NCBI RefSeq assembly: GCF_039533685.1
Contig: NZ_BAAATZ010000009.1
Span: forward strand, 248,001 to 312,000
From: Actinocorallia aurantiaca
GTDB taxonomy: Bacteria > Actinomycetota > Actinomycetes > Streptosporangiales > Streptosporangiaceae
Length of the DNA stretch: 64,000 nucleotides
Direction: 5' to 3'
Positions 1 through 8,067 of the stretch are shown here, in pieces. The position numbers and the translations under genes were made by a program. The stretch's first letter is position 1. Each line of letters starts with the position of its first letter. The notes beneath the pieces were generated by a model, which was not told the DNA's origin, ran no database searches, and was given only the letters and a program-made list of their open reading frames with translations.

Positions 1-7
1 CTGATGC

Positions 8-454
8 GTGGCACACAGAGTGGTCATCCATTTTGAAAGCGGTGAACGCCAGGTGCTGCACTTGGCGGACTGGGCGGAACCCGCGCTCCACGAATTCGCC
101 GGAGAACTGCTGGGCAGCAGGCACATCCGCAATGTGGAACTGCTGGAGGGAGCGGCCCCTGCCCCGTCTCAGCCCCCTCCTCCGCCGGCCGCCGGGTACG
201 TCCAGCCCCCGGATGTCTCGGCGCCGCTCGTCCGAAGGGTCGTCTCGAACGTGATCACCCTCGTGTTCGGCGTGCTGGCCGTCGGTATAGGGATCGCGAT
301 CAGCTTCTCCGGTGAAGGCGGCTGCACCAACATCTGGGCCAGCCCCGGCCTCTGCGGCCTCCAGGACCGCTCCGTCCCGCGCCTCGCCAGCCTGGTCTTT
401 CTCGGCCTCGGCCTGTGGATGCTGTTCACCCCGAGCAAGCCCCGCAAACGCTGA
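8..454 (+). CDS. small two-helix membrane protein, unknown function
   Basis: A 148-residue protein that I do not recognise as a named family. Residues 1-50 form a soluble, beta-rich looking head. A Pro-rich linker follows at about 51-70. Two hydrophobic segments lie at about 79-100 and 122-142, the second followed by a basic KPRKR tail. The loop between them holds two Cys (in GGCTN and GLCG), which could form an extracytoplasmic disulfide. An in-frame TGA at positions 2-4 fixes the start to the GTG at 8 or the GTG at 20, so the gene is complete. Its ribosome site lies outside the window. The tight position after that stop hints at an upstream partner gene. Confidence 0.65.
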   Translation: MAHRVVIHFESGERQVLHLADWAEPALHEFAGELLGSRHIRNVELLEGAAPAPSQPPPPPAAGYVQPPDVSAPLVRRVVSNVITLVFGVLAVGIGIAISFSGEGGCTNIWASPGLCGLQDRSVPRLASLVFLGLGLWMLFTPSKPRKR

Positions 455-555
455 CTCCGTTCCTCTGGGCGGGAATCGGTCTGTTCGTCGACACAGGGCG
501 ATAGGCGTCGGGAAGAGCGTGAACTCCCCTCCATTCTCAACGTATAGCGCGCCGG

Positions 556-574
556 GGGGCTTGCGGCAAGACCC
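556..574 (+). promoter_or_regulatory. rifamycin-associated element (RAE)-like inverted repeat upstream of rox
   Basis: The 19-bp sequence GGGGCTTGCGGCAAGACCC is an imperfect inverted repeat. It differs at one position from the RAE consensus as I remember it (GGGGCTTGCGGCAAGGCCC), found upstream of rifamycin-inactivation genes in actinomycetes. The embedded TTGCGG (561-566) could act as a -35 hexamer, with CAGAAT (586-591) as a weak -10 at 19-bp spacing. That would leave a leader of roughly 90 nt before the rox ATG at 693. The sequence match is seen directly; inducibility by rifamycins is inferred from the known element. Confidence 0.75.
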
Positions 575-692
575 GGGTGGTGCCGCAGAATCTCCGGCAG
601 AAGTCGGGACCTGTGGAAATGCGTCTACGGGGCGTACTGCCGGATAGTGCGCAGCAGCCGGCCGAAACACGACCTTTTTGAATCGGGGGCTC

Positions 693-2129
693 ATGTTCGA
701 CGTGATCATCGCCGGTGGGGGGCCGACCGGCTTGATGCTGGCCGGGGAGTTGCGACTGCACGGGGTACGCGTGCTCGTACTGGAGAAGGAGGCGGAGCCG
801 ACCAGGTTCGTCCGCGCGCTCGGCCTGCACGTGCGCAGCATCGAGGTGATGGACCAGCGCGGTCTGCTGGAGCGGTTCCTGGCGCTCGGCGTGCGGTACC
901 CGGCCGGTGGCGGCTTCGCCGGCATCATCAAGCCGGCGCCTGGCGGGCTGGACACCGCGCACCCCTACATCCTCGGCATCCCGCAGCCCGTCATCGATCG
1001 CCTGCTGCACGAGCACGCCATCGAGGTCGGCGCCGAGGTCCGGCGCGGCTGCGAGCTGGTCGGGCTGAGCCAGGACGACCACGGGGTGACCGCCGAGCTG
1101 GCCGACGGCACACGACTGCGCTCGCGCTATCTCGTCGGCTGCGACGGCGGCCGTAGCACGGTGCGCAAACTGCTCGGCGTCGGCTTCCCCGGCGAGCCCT
1201 CCAGCACCGAGACGCTGCTGGGCGAGATGGAGGTGACCGCGCCGCCGGAGACGCTGGCCGCCGTGGTGGCCGAGGTCCGCGAGACCCAGTTGAGGTTCGG
1301 CGCCATGCCCCTCGGGGACGGCGTGTACCGCGTCGGCGTGCCCGCCGAAGGGGTGGCCGAGGACCGCTCGGTCCCGCCGACCATCGAGGAGTTCAAGCAG
1401 CAGCTGCGGGCGGTCGCCGGCACCGACTTCGGCGTGCACTCGCCGCGCTGGCTCTCCCGCTTCGGCGACGCCACCCGGCAGGCCGAGCGCTACCGGTCCG
1501 GCCGCGTGCTCCTGGCGGGCGACGCGGCGCACATCCACCCGCCGGTCGGCGGCCAGGGTCTCAACCTCGGCGTCCAGGACGCGTTCAACCTCGGCTGGAA
1601 ACTGGCCGCCGAAGTCAACGGCTGGGCGCCGGAGGACCTCCTGGACAGCTACCAGACCGAACGGCACCCGGTCGCCGCCGACGTGCTGGACAACACCCGC
1701 GCGCAGATGGAACTGCTGTCCACCGAGCCGGGCCCCCAGGCGGTGCGCCGGCTGGTGGCCGAGCTGATGGACTTCGAAGAGGTGCGCCGCCACCTGACCG
1801 AGAAGATCACCGCGATAGGAGTCCGCTACGACTTCGGCGAGGGCCACGACCTGCTCGGCAGGCGGTTGCGGGACGTGAAACTGAAGCAGGGCCGCCTGTA
1901 CGAACTGATGCACGGCGGCCGCGGCCTCCTGCTCGACCAGACCGGCCGGCTCTCGGCCGACGGCTGGACGGACCGGGTCGACCACGTGGTCGATGCGGTC
2001 GACACCAGCGAGGAACTGGACGTGTCCGCGGTGCTGCTGCGCCCGGACGGCCACGTGGCGTGGGTCGGCGACGACCAACAGGACCTGCGCGACCGGCTGT
2101 CCCGCTGGTTCGGCGTCCCCGTCGGCTGA
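693..2129 (+). CDS. rox: rifamycin monooxygenase (class A flavoprotein)
   Basis: FAD- and NAD(P)H-dependent monooxygenase of 478 residues that would hydroxylate and linearise rifamycins, giving intrinsic resistance in the cytoplasm. The Rossmann FAD motif GGGPTG is at residues 8-13, the central VGCDGGRSTVRKLLG motif near 148, and GDAAHIHPPVGGQG near 277-290. A C-terminal thioredoxin-like domain ends in WVGDDQQDL. The N-terminus, the DG/GD motifs and the C-terminus all resemble the Nocardia and Streptomyces Rox proteins closely, and length matches (about 473). I chose ATG 693 over the in-frame TTG at 678 because homologues begin MFDVIIAGGGPTG. The RAE-like repeat upstream supports the specific assignment. 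The alternative is a generic PheA/TfdB aromatic hydroxylase. Confidence 0.88.
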   Translation: MFDVIIAGGGPTGLMLAGELRLHGVRVLVLEKEAEPTRFVRALGLHVRSIEVMDQRGLLERFLALGVRYPAGGGFAGIIKPAPGGLDTAHPYILGIPQPVIDRLLHEHAIEVGAEVRRGCELVGLSQDDHGVTAELADGTRLRSRYLVGCDGGRSTVRKLLGVGFPGEPSSTETLLGEMEVTAPPETLAAVVAEVRETQLRFGAMPLGDGVYRVGVPAEGVAEDRSVPPTIEEFKQQLRAVAGTDFGVHSPRWLSRFGDATRQAERYRSGRVLLAGDAAHIHPPVGGQGLNLGVQDAFNLGWKLAAEVNGWAPEDLLDSYQTERHPVAADVLDNTRAQMELLSTEPGPQAVRRLVAELMDFEEVRRHLTEKITAIGVRYDFGEGHDLLGRRLRDVKLKQGRLYELMHGGRGLLLDQTGRLSADGWTDRVDHVVDAVDTSEELDVSAVLLRPDGHVAWVGDDQQDLRDRLSRWFGVPVG

Positions 2130-2191
2130 CGCACCGGCCCGCTCCCCGGACCTTTGCCGGATGAGATCACCGTTGCTTCTCCGGAAGAGGC

Positions 2192-4216
2192 TCAGGGGCA
2201 GTCGGGGATCTCGCGGCCGTCGTCGTCCTTGGCCTCGTCGTCGCCCCAGTCGCGCAGGTGGTAGGCGGAGAAGTAGGAGTCGCTGCCGTCGGGTTCGCGG
2301 AGCCGCAGCCACCAGTGGTTGTAGGAGTCGTCCACCCGTACCTCGGGGCCGGGGACCTTGCAGTGGACGGTGTGGCGGCCTGCCCGCAGAAGGCGAAGGC
2401 GTCGGGCCGACGGGTCGGGGGCGGAGAAGACGTCCGAGGTGCCGAACGTCCGGACCTGGAATTCCCCGGCGGGGGACGGCGGTGTCGAAGCCGGGGTTCC
2501 CTGGGCGGCGCCCGCCTCGGGGACGAGGTCGCGGATCCGCGGTGCCATCAGGTCCTGGACGTCCGTGTAGGGCACGTCCACGGTCTTGCGGAGGTTCTCG
2601 CCGCCTTCGGCCCCGTCGGTGCTGTGCCAGCCGATCCGAAGGCTCTCGGGGGTGAGGGCCAGTTCGACTCCGGGATCGGGGAGTGGACGCGAGGTCAGGC
2701 CCTCGGTCTCGAGGGAGCGCCAGACGAAATGGCCTATGTCCGTATGCGCTTCGGGGCCGTTGGGCGGATGCGGGATCCTCCGGGACAGTTCCGCCAGGGA
2801 GCCCTCGCGGAAGAACGCCTCCTGCGGGACCTGTTCGCCGGTGCGGGTGTCGACGGTCACCGCGCGGTAGACCTCGGTGCGCATGCCGCCGAGGTCCAGG
2901 GAGAAGGGCATGGTGATCTCGTAGAGCACCGAGACCAGGCCGGGGCCGCGCAGCCCGACGGAGGGGGCCAGCTCCAGCCGGTAGAGGTCCCGCGGCTCCG
3001 GTGACTCCTGTAGCGGCGACCGGATCTCCCTGTTCTCCCGCCAGGCCTCCCGCCAGACCCGCACCGCCTCGTCCAGCGGCTCGCGCAGCACCTGGTTGAT
3101 CTTCTTTTCGACGGCGGGGTCGCGGTGGCCGGAGACCTGCACGATCCGGGCGCCCTCGGTGGTGTACCGGAGATCCGGGTAGGTATCGGTCTGGGAGACG
3201 AAGGCCAGTTCCAGCGGAGGCGGGTTCCGCGGGCCGGAGTCCGGGCGGCTCACGACGAAGATCCCGACGCCCGCGACCGTGAGGGACGCCACGGCCAGTG
3301 TCCCGAGCTTGCCCACGAGCCACGTCTTGGCCACCGACGGCGTCACCACGGAGGCGGCGCCCCCCGAGAGCGCGGTCATTCCCGCCCCGGCCAGCAGCGG
3401 GCCGGCCAGCGCCGCGAGACCTCGGGCACCGCGTTTCTCCCACTTCCGCCCGTAGCTCCGGCGGGCGACCTCATCGAGGCTCCGCAGGAAGACGACGGCG
3501 TTCACGGGCCGGGCCGAGACGGCCTTCGCCAATCCCGCCCGGACCAGTTCACGGACCTGCTCCGGAACCTCGGCCAGCGGGATCTCCCCGTGGACGTGGC
3601 CGTGCTCGTCGGCTCCGAACGGGGGACGTCCGGTGAGGCATTCGAAGAACACGCAGGTCGCCGCGTAGACGTCCGTCCCGGGTCCGACGGGTTCACGCAG
3701 CCATTGCTCGGGAGCCATGTACGGGGCGGTCCCCGTCCGGCCTCGGCCGCCCGTCCGCGCGGCCACCCCGAAGTCGACGAGTTTGCTCGCCCCGTCGGGC
3801 CGGACCAGCACGTTCTCCGGTTTGTAGTCCCGGTGGACGACCCCGACGGAGTGCGCCGCCCCCAGCCCCAGGAGTGAGCCCTTCAACACCACCAGCGCCT
3901 CTTCGGCGGTGAGCCGCCGTCCGGACGCGCCCAGCAGCCTGCGAAGCGTCACGCCCTCGACGTACTCCATCACGATCGCCGAGTGTTCGCCGTCCTCGAC
4001 GAACTCCAGCAGCCGCGCCACATGCGGGTCGCCGACCCCGGCCAGCAGAGCCGCCTCCTCCCGGAACCTGGCCTGGGCCGCCTCGTCGGCGTCGACCAGA
4101 TACTTGACGGCGACGGCCTCCCCGTCCTGCTCGCGCCGGGCGAGCACCACCCGCCCCTGGGCCCCCCGACCCAGCTCCGCCAGTTCCACGAGCCCCGGGA
4201 CCGTCCATTCGTCCAT
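2192..4216 (-). CDS. transmembrane Ser/Thr protein kinase with extracellular sensor region
   Basis: Hanks-type kinase of 674 residues. The catalytic domain spans about residues 8-265: glycine loop GRGAQG (17-22), catalytic Lys38 in VAVKYL, HRDYKPEN (128-135, with Tyr where Leu is usual), DFG (148-150) and MAPE (167-170). A single transmembrane helix lies at about 304-323. The extracellular half (about 330-674) carries a region that looks related to RsiV/DUF3298-type domains, then a Pro/Ser linker, then an SH3-like end. All catalytic residues are present. I use ATG 4216; a GTG at 4231 would add five residues, and neither has a clear Shine-Dalgarno. It converges on rox. Ligand and substrates are unknown. 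A decayed copy of the sensor region lies at 7533-8055. Confidence 0.85.
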   Translation of the reverse strand: MDEWTVPGLVELAELGRGAQGRVVLARREQDGEAVAVKYLVDADEAAQARFREEAALLAGVGDPHVARLLEFVEDGEHSAIVMEYVEGVTLRRLLGASGRRLTAEEALVVLKGSLLGLGAAHSVGVVHRDYKPENVLVRPDGASKLVDFGVAARTGGRGRTGTAPYMAPEQWLREPVGPGTDVYAATCVFFECLTGRPPFGADEHGHVHGEIPLAEVPEQVRELVRAGLAKAVSARPVNAVVFLRSLDEVARRSYGRKWEKRGARGLAALAGPLLAGAGMTALSGGAASVVTPSVAKTWLVGKLGTLAVASLTVAGVGIFVVSRPDSGPRNPPPLELAFVSQTDTYPDLRYTTEGARIVQVSGHRDPAVEKKINQVLREPLDEAVRVWREAWRENREIRSPLQESPEPRDLYRLELAPSVGLRGPGLVSVLYEITMPFSLDLGGMRTEVYRAVTVDTRTGEQVPQEAFFREGSLAELSRRIPHPPNGPEAHTDIGHFVWRSLETEGLTSRPLPDPGVELALTPESLRIGWHSTDGAEGGENLRKTVDVPYTDVQDLMAPRIRDLVPEAGAAQGTPASTPPSPAGEFQVRTFGTSDVFSAPDPSARRLRLLRAGRHTVHCKVPGPEVRVDDSYNHWWLRLREPDGSDSYFSAYHLRDWGDDEAKDDDGREIPDCP

Positions 4217-4525
4217 GGGAACAGGGGACACCAGTCACCGTCCAACTACCAGAAACTCCACCAGAACCACTCGAATCGTTATGCGCCCTCACGAGGTACG
4301 GCGCCCGGCGGGAGAGAGCCGGGGGACTTCCACCAGGTCCGGCGTCATCCGCGCTGCGACCGCATCGGCTCGGGAGGCCGGAGACGGCGAGGGCGCGGCC
4401 GAGCATGTCGTCGAGGGAAAATCGTCGGAACCCTGTTCGGAGAGGGTGATGACCATTTGCCGTCGCCGGTTCTGACGTGCCGCAGGAGGTTTCGCCCAGA
4501 AAGCCGCGCGTGGCTTTCGGCGGCC

Positions 4526-4531
4526 TATGAT
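4526..4531 (+). promoter_or_regulatory. candidate -10 element (TATGAT) for a leaderless transcript
   Basis: TATGAT ends 8 nt before the ATG at 4540, which would put transcription initiation at or next to the start codon. No Shine-Dalgarno is visible. The rest of 4217-4525 holds no gene I can support. Just upstream, AAAGCC at about 4500 pairs with GGCTTT at about 4512 in a small hairpin. Confidence 0.4.
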
Positions 4532-4539
4532 CTGCTGCC

Positions 4540-5547
4540 ATGGCACTCGATGATGACCAGGTCCGTGAGCTTGTTCGGCGGTTCGTGGCGATTGAGATGG
4601 GCGGGTGGGATGACGCGGCGTTCGGGCGGGCGCTGGAGGTGCTCGGGTGGCGGGCCGCGGAGTATTCCGATGAGGAATTGGAGTGGCAGCGGAGGCGTCG
4701 GCGGCCGAGTGGGCGGGAGGAGTACGAGACCGGGCTCGGGACGGGTCGGGGGGTGTTCGCGCGGCATGGGGCCGGTGACGAGCGATCGCAGATCTCGGTT
4801 CGGGCGGGGGAGGGGGAGGAGCTGTTCCGCCGACTGAGGTCGGCGATCGAAGACGAGCTCGGAGTGCCGTCGGTCATGCGGGGGCCGGGGCCGTCGCTGC
4901 GGTGGCGAGGGAAGGACCGGTTGCTGGAGCTCGAGCACGGTCGGCTCGGGGTGTACTTGGAGCTCCGCCCCCTCGAGGCCGTCGAGAACGCGGAGTACCA
5001 GGTGGCGAAGTGGGGCGAGGCCGAGGACGGGCTCGGGCCGCTCGGTTACTGGCAGGTGGTCAACTGGAAGGAAGGCGAAGCGGACCTGTTCGTTCCGGGC
5101 GGGTACTTCGCGGACGGGTGGGCGGAGTTCGAGGAGCGGCTGGCGAAGACGCTGGTGGCCGTCGTTCGGGATTTCGCGCTTCTGGGCGATCTCGGGGATT
5201 TCGTCGTGGTCGTGCGTGCTCCGGGAGACCGGCGGTTCGTGCAGTGGTACGCGTCGGGGCCGATGCTGTGGATCGAGGCGGGCATCCCGGACGAGTCCGA
5301 CGCGGCGTGGTCGGCGGCGATGGCCGAGTCGGGTTGGCTGCCGTCGGACTCGGAGGGCTCCGGGAAACTTCTCGTGATCCGCGAGTTTCCGGTGCTGGGG
5401 GATGAGGAGGCGGCGACGGCGGCACACATGCTGGTCGGGACGCTGCAGTCGTACGGCGCCGCGTTCGAGGACCTCTGGTACGAGCTGATCTCGCCGGACG
5501 TCCACCTGCTCGGGATCGGGCTGCCCACCCGGCCCGGTGGCCGGTAG
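4540..5547 (+). CDS. two-domain protein, DUF6301/TY-Chap-like, unknown function
   Basis: A 335-residue, probably cytosolic protein without signal peptide or membrane segment. Residues 1-175 contain an N-terminal helical piece (RELVRRFVAIEMGGWDDAAFGRALEVLGW) and a segment with LRWRGKDRLLELEHG that reminds me of DUF6301-type actinobacterial proteins. Residues 195-320 (WAEFEERLAKTLVAVV ... DRRFVQWYASGPMLWIEAG ... SGWLP) follow the pattern of TY-Chap, a type III-chaperone-like fold seen in actinobacterial polymorphic-toxin and conflict loci. These family names are from memory and tentative. The gene converges on the next one with a 1-bp gap. It is probably transcribed from a leaderless promoter. 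Confidence 0.65.
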   Translation: MALDDDQVRELVRRFVAIEMGGWDDAAFGRALEVLGWRAAEYSDEELEWQRRRRRPSGREEYETGLGTGRGVFARHGAGDERSQISVRAGEGEELFRRLRSAIEDELGVPSVMRGPGPSLRWRGKDRLLELEHGRLGVYLELRPLEAVENAEYQVAKWGEAEDGLGPLGYWQVVNWKEGEADLFVPGGYFADGWAEFEERLAKTLVAVVRDFALLGDLGDFVVVVRAPGDRRFVQWYASGPMLWIEAGIPDESDAAWSAAMAESGWLPSDSEGSGKLLVIREFPVLGDEEAATAAHMLVGTLQSYGAAFEDLWYELISPDVHLLGIGLPTRPGGR

Positions 5548-5548
5548 C

Positions 5549-6586
5549 TCAAGGACCGGGCGGGTCGAGGCGGTCGCGCAGTTCGGTCACCTTCCGCAGC
5601 AGGCTGTGCGGGTCCTGCAGCGAGACGGAGCTCGAGTACCAGACGAACTTTCCCTCGGAGAAGAGCGGTTCGCCGTCCGGAGACCGGCCGGTGAACTCTG
5701 ATCCCGTCCCGCACTCGATGTACAGGAGAAGGTCCACCTCGCGCCCTTCCAAGAAGATCATTTCGTTCGTTTCGTCGTACTTGAAGCCGTAGCTGCGCAG
5801 GACGATTCGGTGGTCGTAGTAGTGGAGAAGCAGGGTCTCCGCGGGGATCTCAAAGGGATCGGTCGTCGCGTGCCGGTAGGCGTCGATGAACCGGCGGAGC
5901 CCTTGCCGGGTCACCGGGAGGCTGCGTACCGGGAATCCCGTGACGGGTTCGCAGATCGACTTCTCCGTCGAGAGGGAGACGAACCACCGGTCACCGGCTT
6001 CGTCATGGTGGAAGCGCAGCCCGAGCCGGTCATGGTCGCCGTCGTCGCTGAAGAAGTCGTCGAACTCGGCGACGACTACGGTGCCGTCAGGCGGATCGGG
6101 ATCGTCGAGGCCGTCGAGACGCGCCCGCAGCATCCGCAGCGATCGGAGCAGCCGGTCGCGGTCCTGGTGGGACTCGAAGCGGCAGCCGGGCCAGAACGAG
6201 ACGGTCTGCGAGTGGTCGCGGTAGAGAGGCCGTCCTTTCGCGTCATGCCCGACCAGGTCCTGCCGGAAATCGACGTTCAGATCCACGGCCAGCCACACGG
6301 TTCCGGCGTCATCGCGGTTCGCGTCGACGATCACCGAACCGTTGACGTGACCGTCGTCGAAGAATTGCGCCGACTCCTCGAACATTCCTCTCTTGAGCAC
6401 GGTCAGGCAGGTCCTGATGAACCGGTGGACGTCCTGCGGGTGAACCGCCGCACACCAGAGTGGCCAGAAATCGACGAACCACCGGTCGCCGGGGACGTCC
6501 TGGTGAAAACGCAGGGAATAGCCGGGGCCTCCGGCACGGAAACCGTCGATCTCGGTGACGAGAACGGCGGCCCTGGGCAGCTCCAT
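5549..6586 (-). CDS. internally duplicated protein of unknown function
   Basis: A 345-residue protein built from two tandem homologous halves, about residues 1-160 and 168-343. Shared landmarks are LRFHQDVPGDRWFV versus LRFHHDEAGDRWFV, the helix around HRFI/RRFI, GRPLYRD versus GEPLFSE, and the closing helices RLLRSLRMLRARLD versus SLLRKVTELRDRLD. It is rich in Asp, Phe and Trp and has no signal peptide or transmembrane helix. The repeat suggests a pseudo-dimeric fold, perhaps immunity-like or a scaffold. I cannot assign a function. It ends 1 bp from the convergent TY-Chap-like gene, so the two share a terminator region. Confidence 0.65.
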   Translation of the reverse strand: MELPRAAVLVTEIDGFRAGGPGYSLRFHQDVPGDRWFVDFWPLWCAAVHPQDVHRFIRTCLTVLKRGMFEESAQFFDDGHVNGSVIVDANRDDAGTVWLAVDLNVDFRQDLVGHDAKGRPLYRDHSQTVSFWPGCRFESHQDRDRLLRSLRMLRARLDGLDDPDPPDGTVVVAEFDDFFSDDGDHDRLGLRFHHDEAGDRWFVSLSTEKSICEPVTGFPVRSLPVTRQGLRRFIDAYRHATTDPFEIPAETLLLHYYDHRIVLRSYGFKYDETNEMIFLEGREVDLLLYIECGTGSEFTGRSPDGEPLFSEGKFVWYSSSVSLQDPHSLLRKVTELRDRLDPPGP

Positions 6587-6741
6587 CCGCCCAGTAAATC
6601 AGGCGCCGTTCCCGTCGCTCTTCGCTCACAGTTCGTCCCATGTGCGTCTCTATGTCACCAGCCTGCTGCATCTGCCGGCGCGGTCGGTCGGCTCGCACCA
6701 GTTCCTCCCGGCGGGCCGCGCCGAACCGGTGCTCCAAGGAC

Positions 6742-7017
6742 ATGGTGAACGCCGTGGCTCCGGTTCCGGCGGGGCGGTCCGCGGATTGGACGGGCTCCGA
6801 CGAGCGGAGCGGCGTGGAGGTCTTCCACCACGACATCTACACCGTCGTCCTCGCCGAGAACGCCTCCCGCGTCACGGCCGCACTGGATCGGGTCGAGCCG
6901 TCCCGACATCCCGCCCTCGACCAGGCGCTCTTCGACTTCTACACCGAGGCGTTCCCCGAGCCCGCCGTCAAACATCTCGACATCGGTCGTGGTGAACGGG
7001 GACACTTCTTGAGATGA
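6742..7017 (+). CDS. short hypothetical protein coupled to dinB-like gene
   Basis: A 91-residue frame from ATG 6742. A GTG directly after it at 6745 has better spacing from AAGGA at 6736-6740. The likely folded part is GVEVFHHDIYTVVLAENASRV through DFYTEAFPEPAVKHLDI, with charged helices. The stop codon overlaps the next start (ATGA at 7014-7017), a translational-coupling arrangement that supports both genes being real. I do not recognise the family. The same frame is open upstream from 6640, but that stretch is Arg/Ser/Cys-rich and looks non-coding. Confidence 0.5.
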   Translation: MVNAVAPVPAGRSADWTGSDERSGVEVFHHDIYTVVLAENASRVTAALDRVEPSRHPALDQALFDFYTEAFPEPAVKHLDIGRGERGHFLR

Positions 7018-7520
7018 CCAGAGCCGATGACACGCCACCCGCGTGGGACGAGCGCACCCAGCTCACCACGTTTCTCGATTACGCGCGTGACACCGCCCGC
7101 GCCAAGTGCGACGGCGTCTCTGCGGAGAACGCCCGCAAGGCGCTCCTGCCGGGCTCACCGCTGATGACCGTGAGCGGAGTGATCAACCACCTTCGCTGGG
7201 TCGAGTACTACTGGTTCCAGGTGGTCTTCTGCGGCGAGGAGGACCGGGGTCCCTGGACCGAGGACGATCCCGATCGCGAGATGCGTATCGCCGTCGACTT
7301 CCCGCTCACGCAGTTGCTCGACGAATACGCCGAACACAGCGCCCGCTACCGCGAACTGGTCGCCGGGAACAGCCTGGACGAGCGGGCCCGGCGACCAGTT
7401 CGCGACGGTCTCCACGTCGACCTACGCTGGATCCTCCTTCACCTCACCGAGGAGACGGCTCGCCACAACGGCCACCTGGACATCCTGCGCGAGATGCTCG
7501 ACGGCACGACCGGCGACTAG
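7014..7520 (+). CDS. DinB-like (DUF664) metal-binding protein
   Basis: A 168-residue four-helix protein of the DinB/DUF664 type. Many actinobacterial members are mycothiol-dependent S-transferases or of unknown activity. Characteristic features are VSGVINHLRWVEYYWFQ at about 54-70, with the first metal-ligand His, and the C-terminal LRWILLHLTEETARHNGHLDILREMLDG, with the HxxxE...H type ligands. Length is typical. It overlaps the previous small gene by 4 nt, so the two are probably co-translated. Substrate and thiol partner cannot be read from the sequence. Confidence 0.85.
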   Translation: MTRADDTPPAWDERTQLTTFLDYARDTARAKCDGVSAENARKALLPGSPLMTVSGVINHLRWVEYYWFQVVFCGEEDRGPWTEDDPDREMRIAVDFPLTQLLDEYAEHSARYRELVAGNSLDERARRPVRDGLHVDLRWILLHLTEETARHNGHLDILREMLDGTTGD

Positions 7521-7532
7521 GTCCGGCGGAGA

Positions 7533-8055
7533 TCATGAGCGGAGCCGGAGCCGGATCGAGGCGAACCACAGCGGCCCGCACTCCCCATAGGGATGTAGTC
7601 CCACTGTTGGCGAGCACTCTCGTCGATTACTGACCACATGCCGAAGATTTTCCCGTTATGGGCGACTGTGTATAGACAGCTCGTCTCGGCCGCAAGCTGG
7701 TCGGGCTCCACGACTCGGTAAGAACTCCTCAAACGGCCGACGCGTCGGAGGCCGCGCCGTCCCATAGGGGAGTGGTGGATGGCTCTGAGGAGAGATGGCC
7801 GACCTGGAGGCGGGGCCGGAGCATGGGCCGCCGGTCGATGAGGGGCTCGGCCGGGTGCTGCCCGTCCGACTCGCGCCGGTGGAGATGGGCAACGGCGGGT
7901 TTCGGCTTCAACCGGTAGAGGTCCCGTATCGGTGTTCGGGCATGCCCCCGCCAGGCCTCCCGCCAGGTGCGGACCGCTTCGTCCAGCGGTGCGCGCAACT
8001 CCTGGTTGATCCTCTTCTCGACGGCCTGGTCACGGTGGCCGGAGACCGGGAGGGC
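7533..8055 (-). pseudogene. decayed sensor-domain remnant related to the kinase at 2192-4216
   Basis: On the minus strand, about 7880-8055 encodes a stretch (EKRINQELRAPLDEAVRTWREAWRG ... RDLYRLKPKPAV) clearly homologous to residues 370-430 of the nearby kinase (EKKINQVLREPLDEAVRVWREAWRE ... RDLYRLELAPSV). The DNA of both copies aligns along most of this length. Towards 7533 a second piece (EPDQLAAETSCLYTVAHNGKIFGMWSVID ... QWDYIP) reads sensibly and then needs a frameshift to continue as YGECGPLWFASIRLR before the TGA at 7535-7533. No start codon, kinase domain or transmembrane helix precedes it. I read this as the rotted extracellular end of a second kinase-like protein. The link between the two pieces is less certain. 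Confidence 0.55.
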
Positions 8056-8067
8056 TCGGGACCGTTG

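Noticed and set aside
537..3443. Very long open frame on the minus strand opposite rox and inside the kinase region
   Set aside because: Arg/Gly/Pro-rich translation without domains; it is the GC-driven shadow of two well-supported genes.
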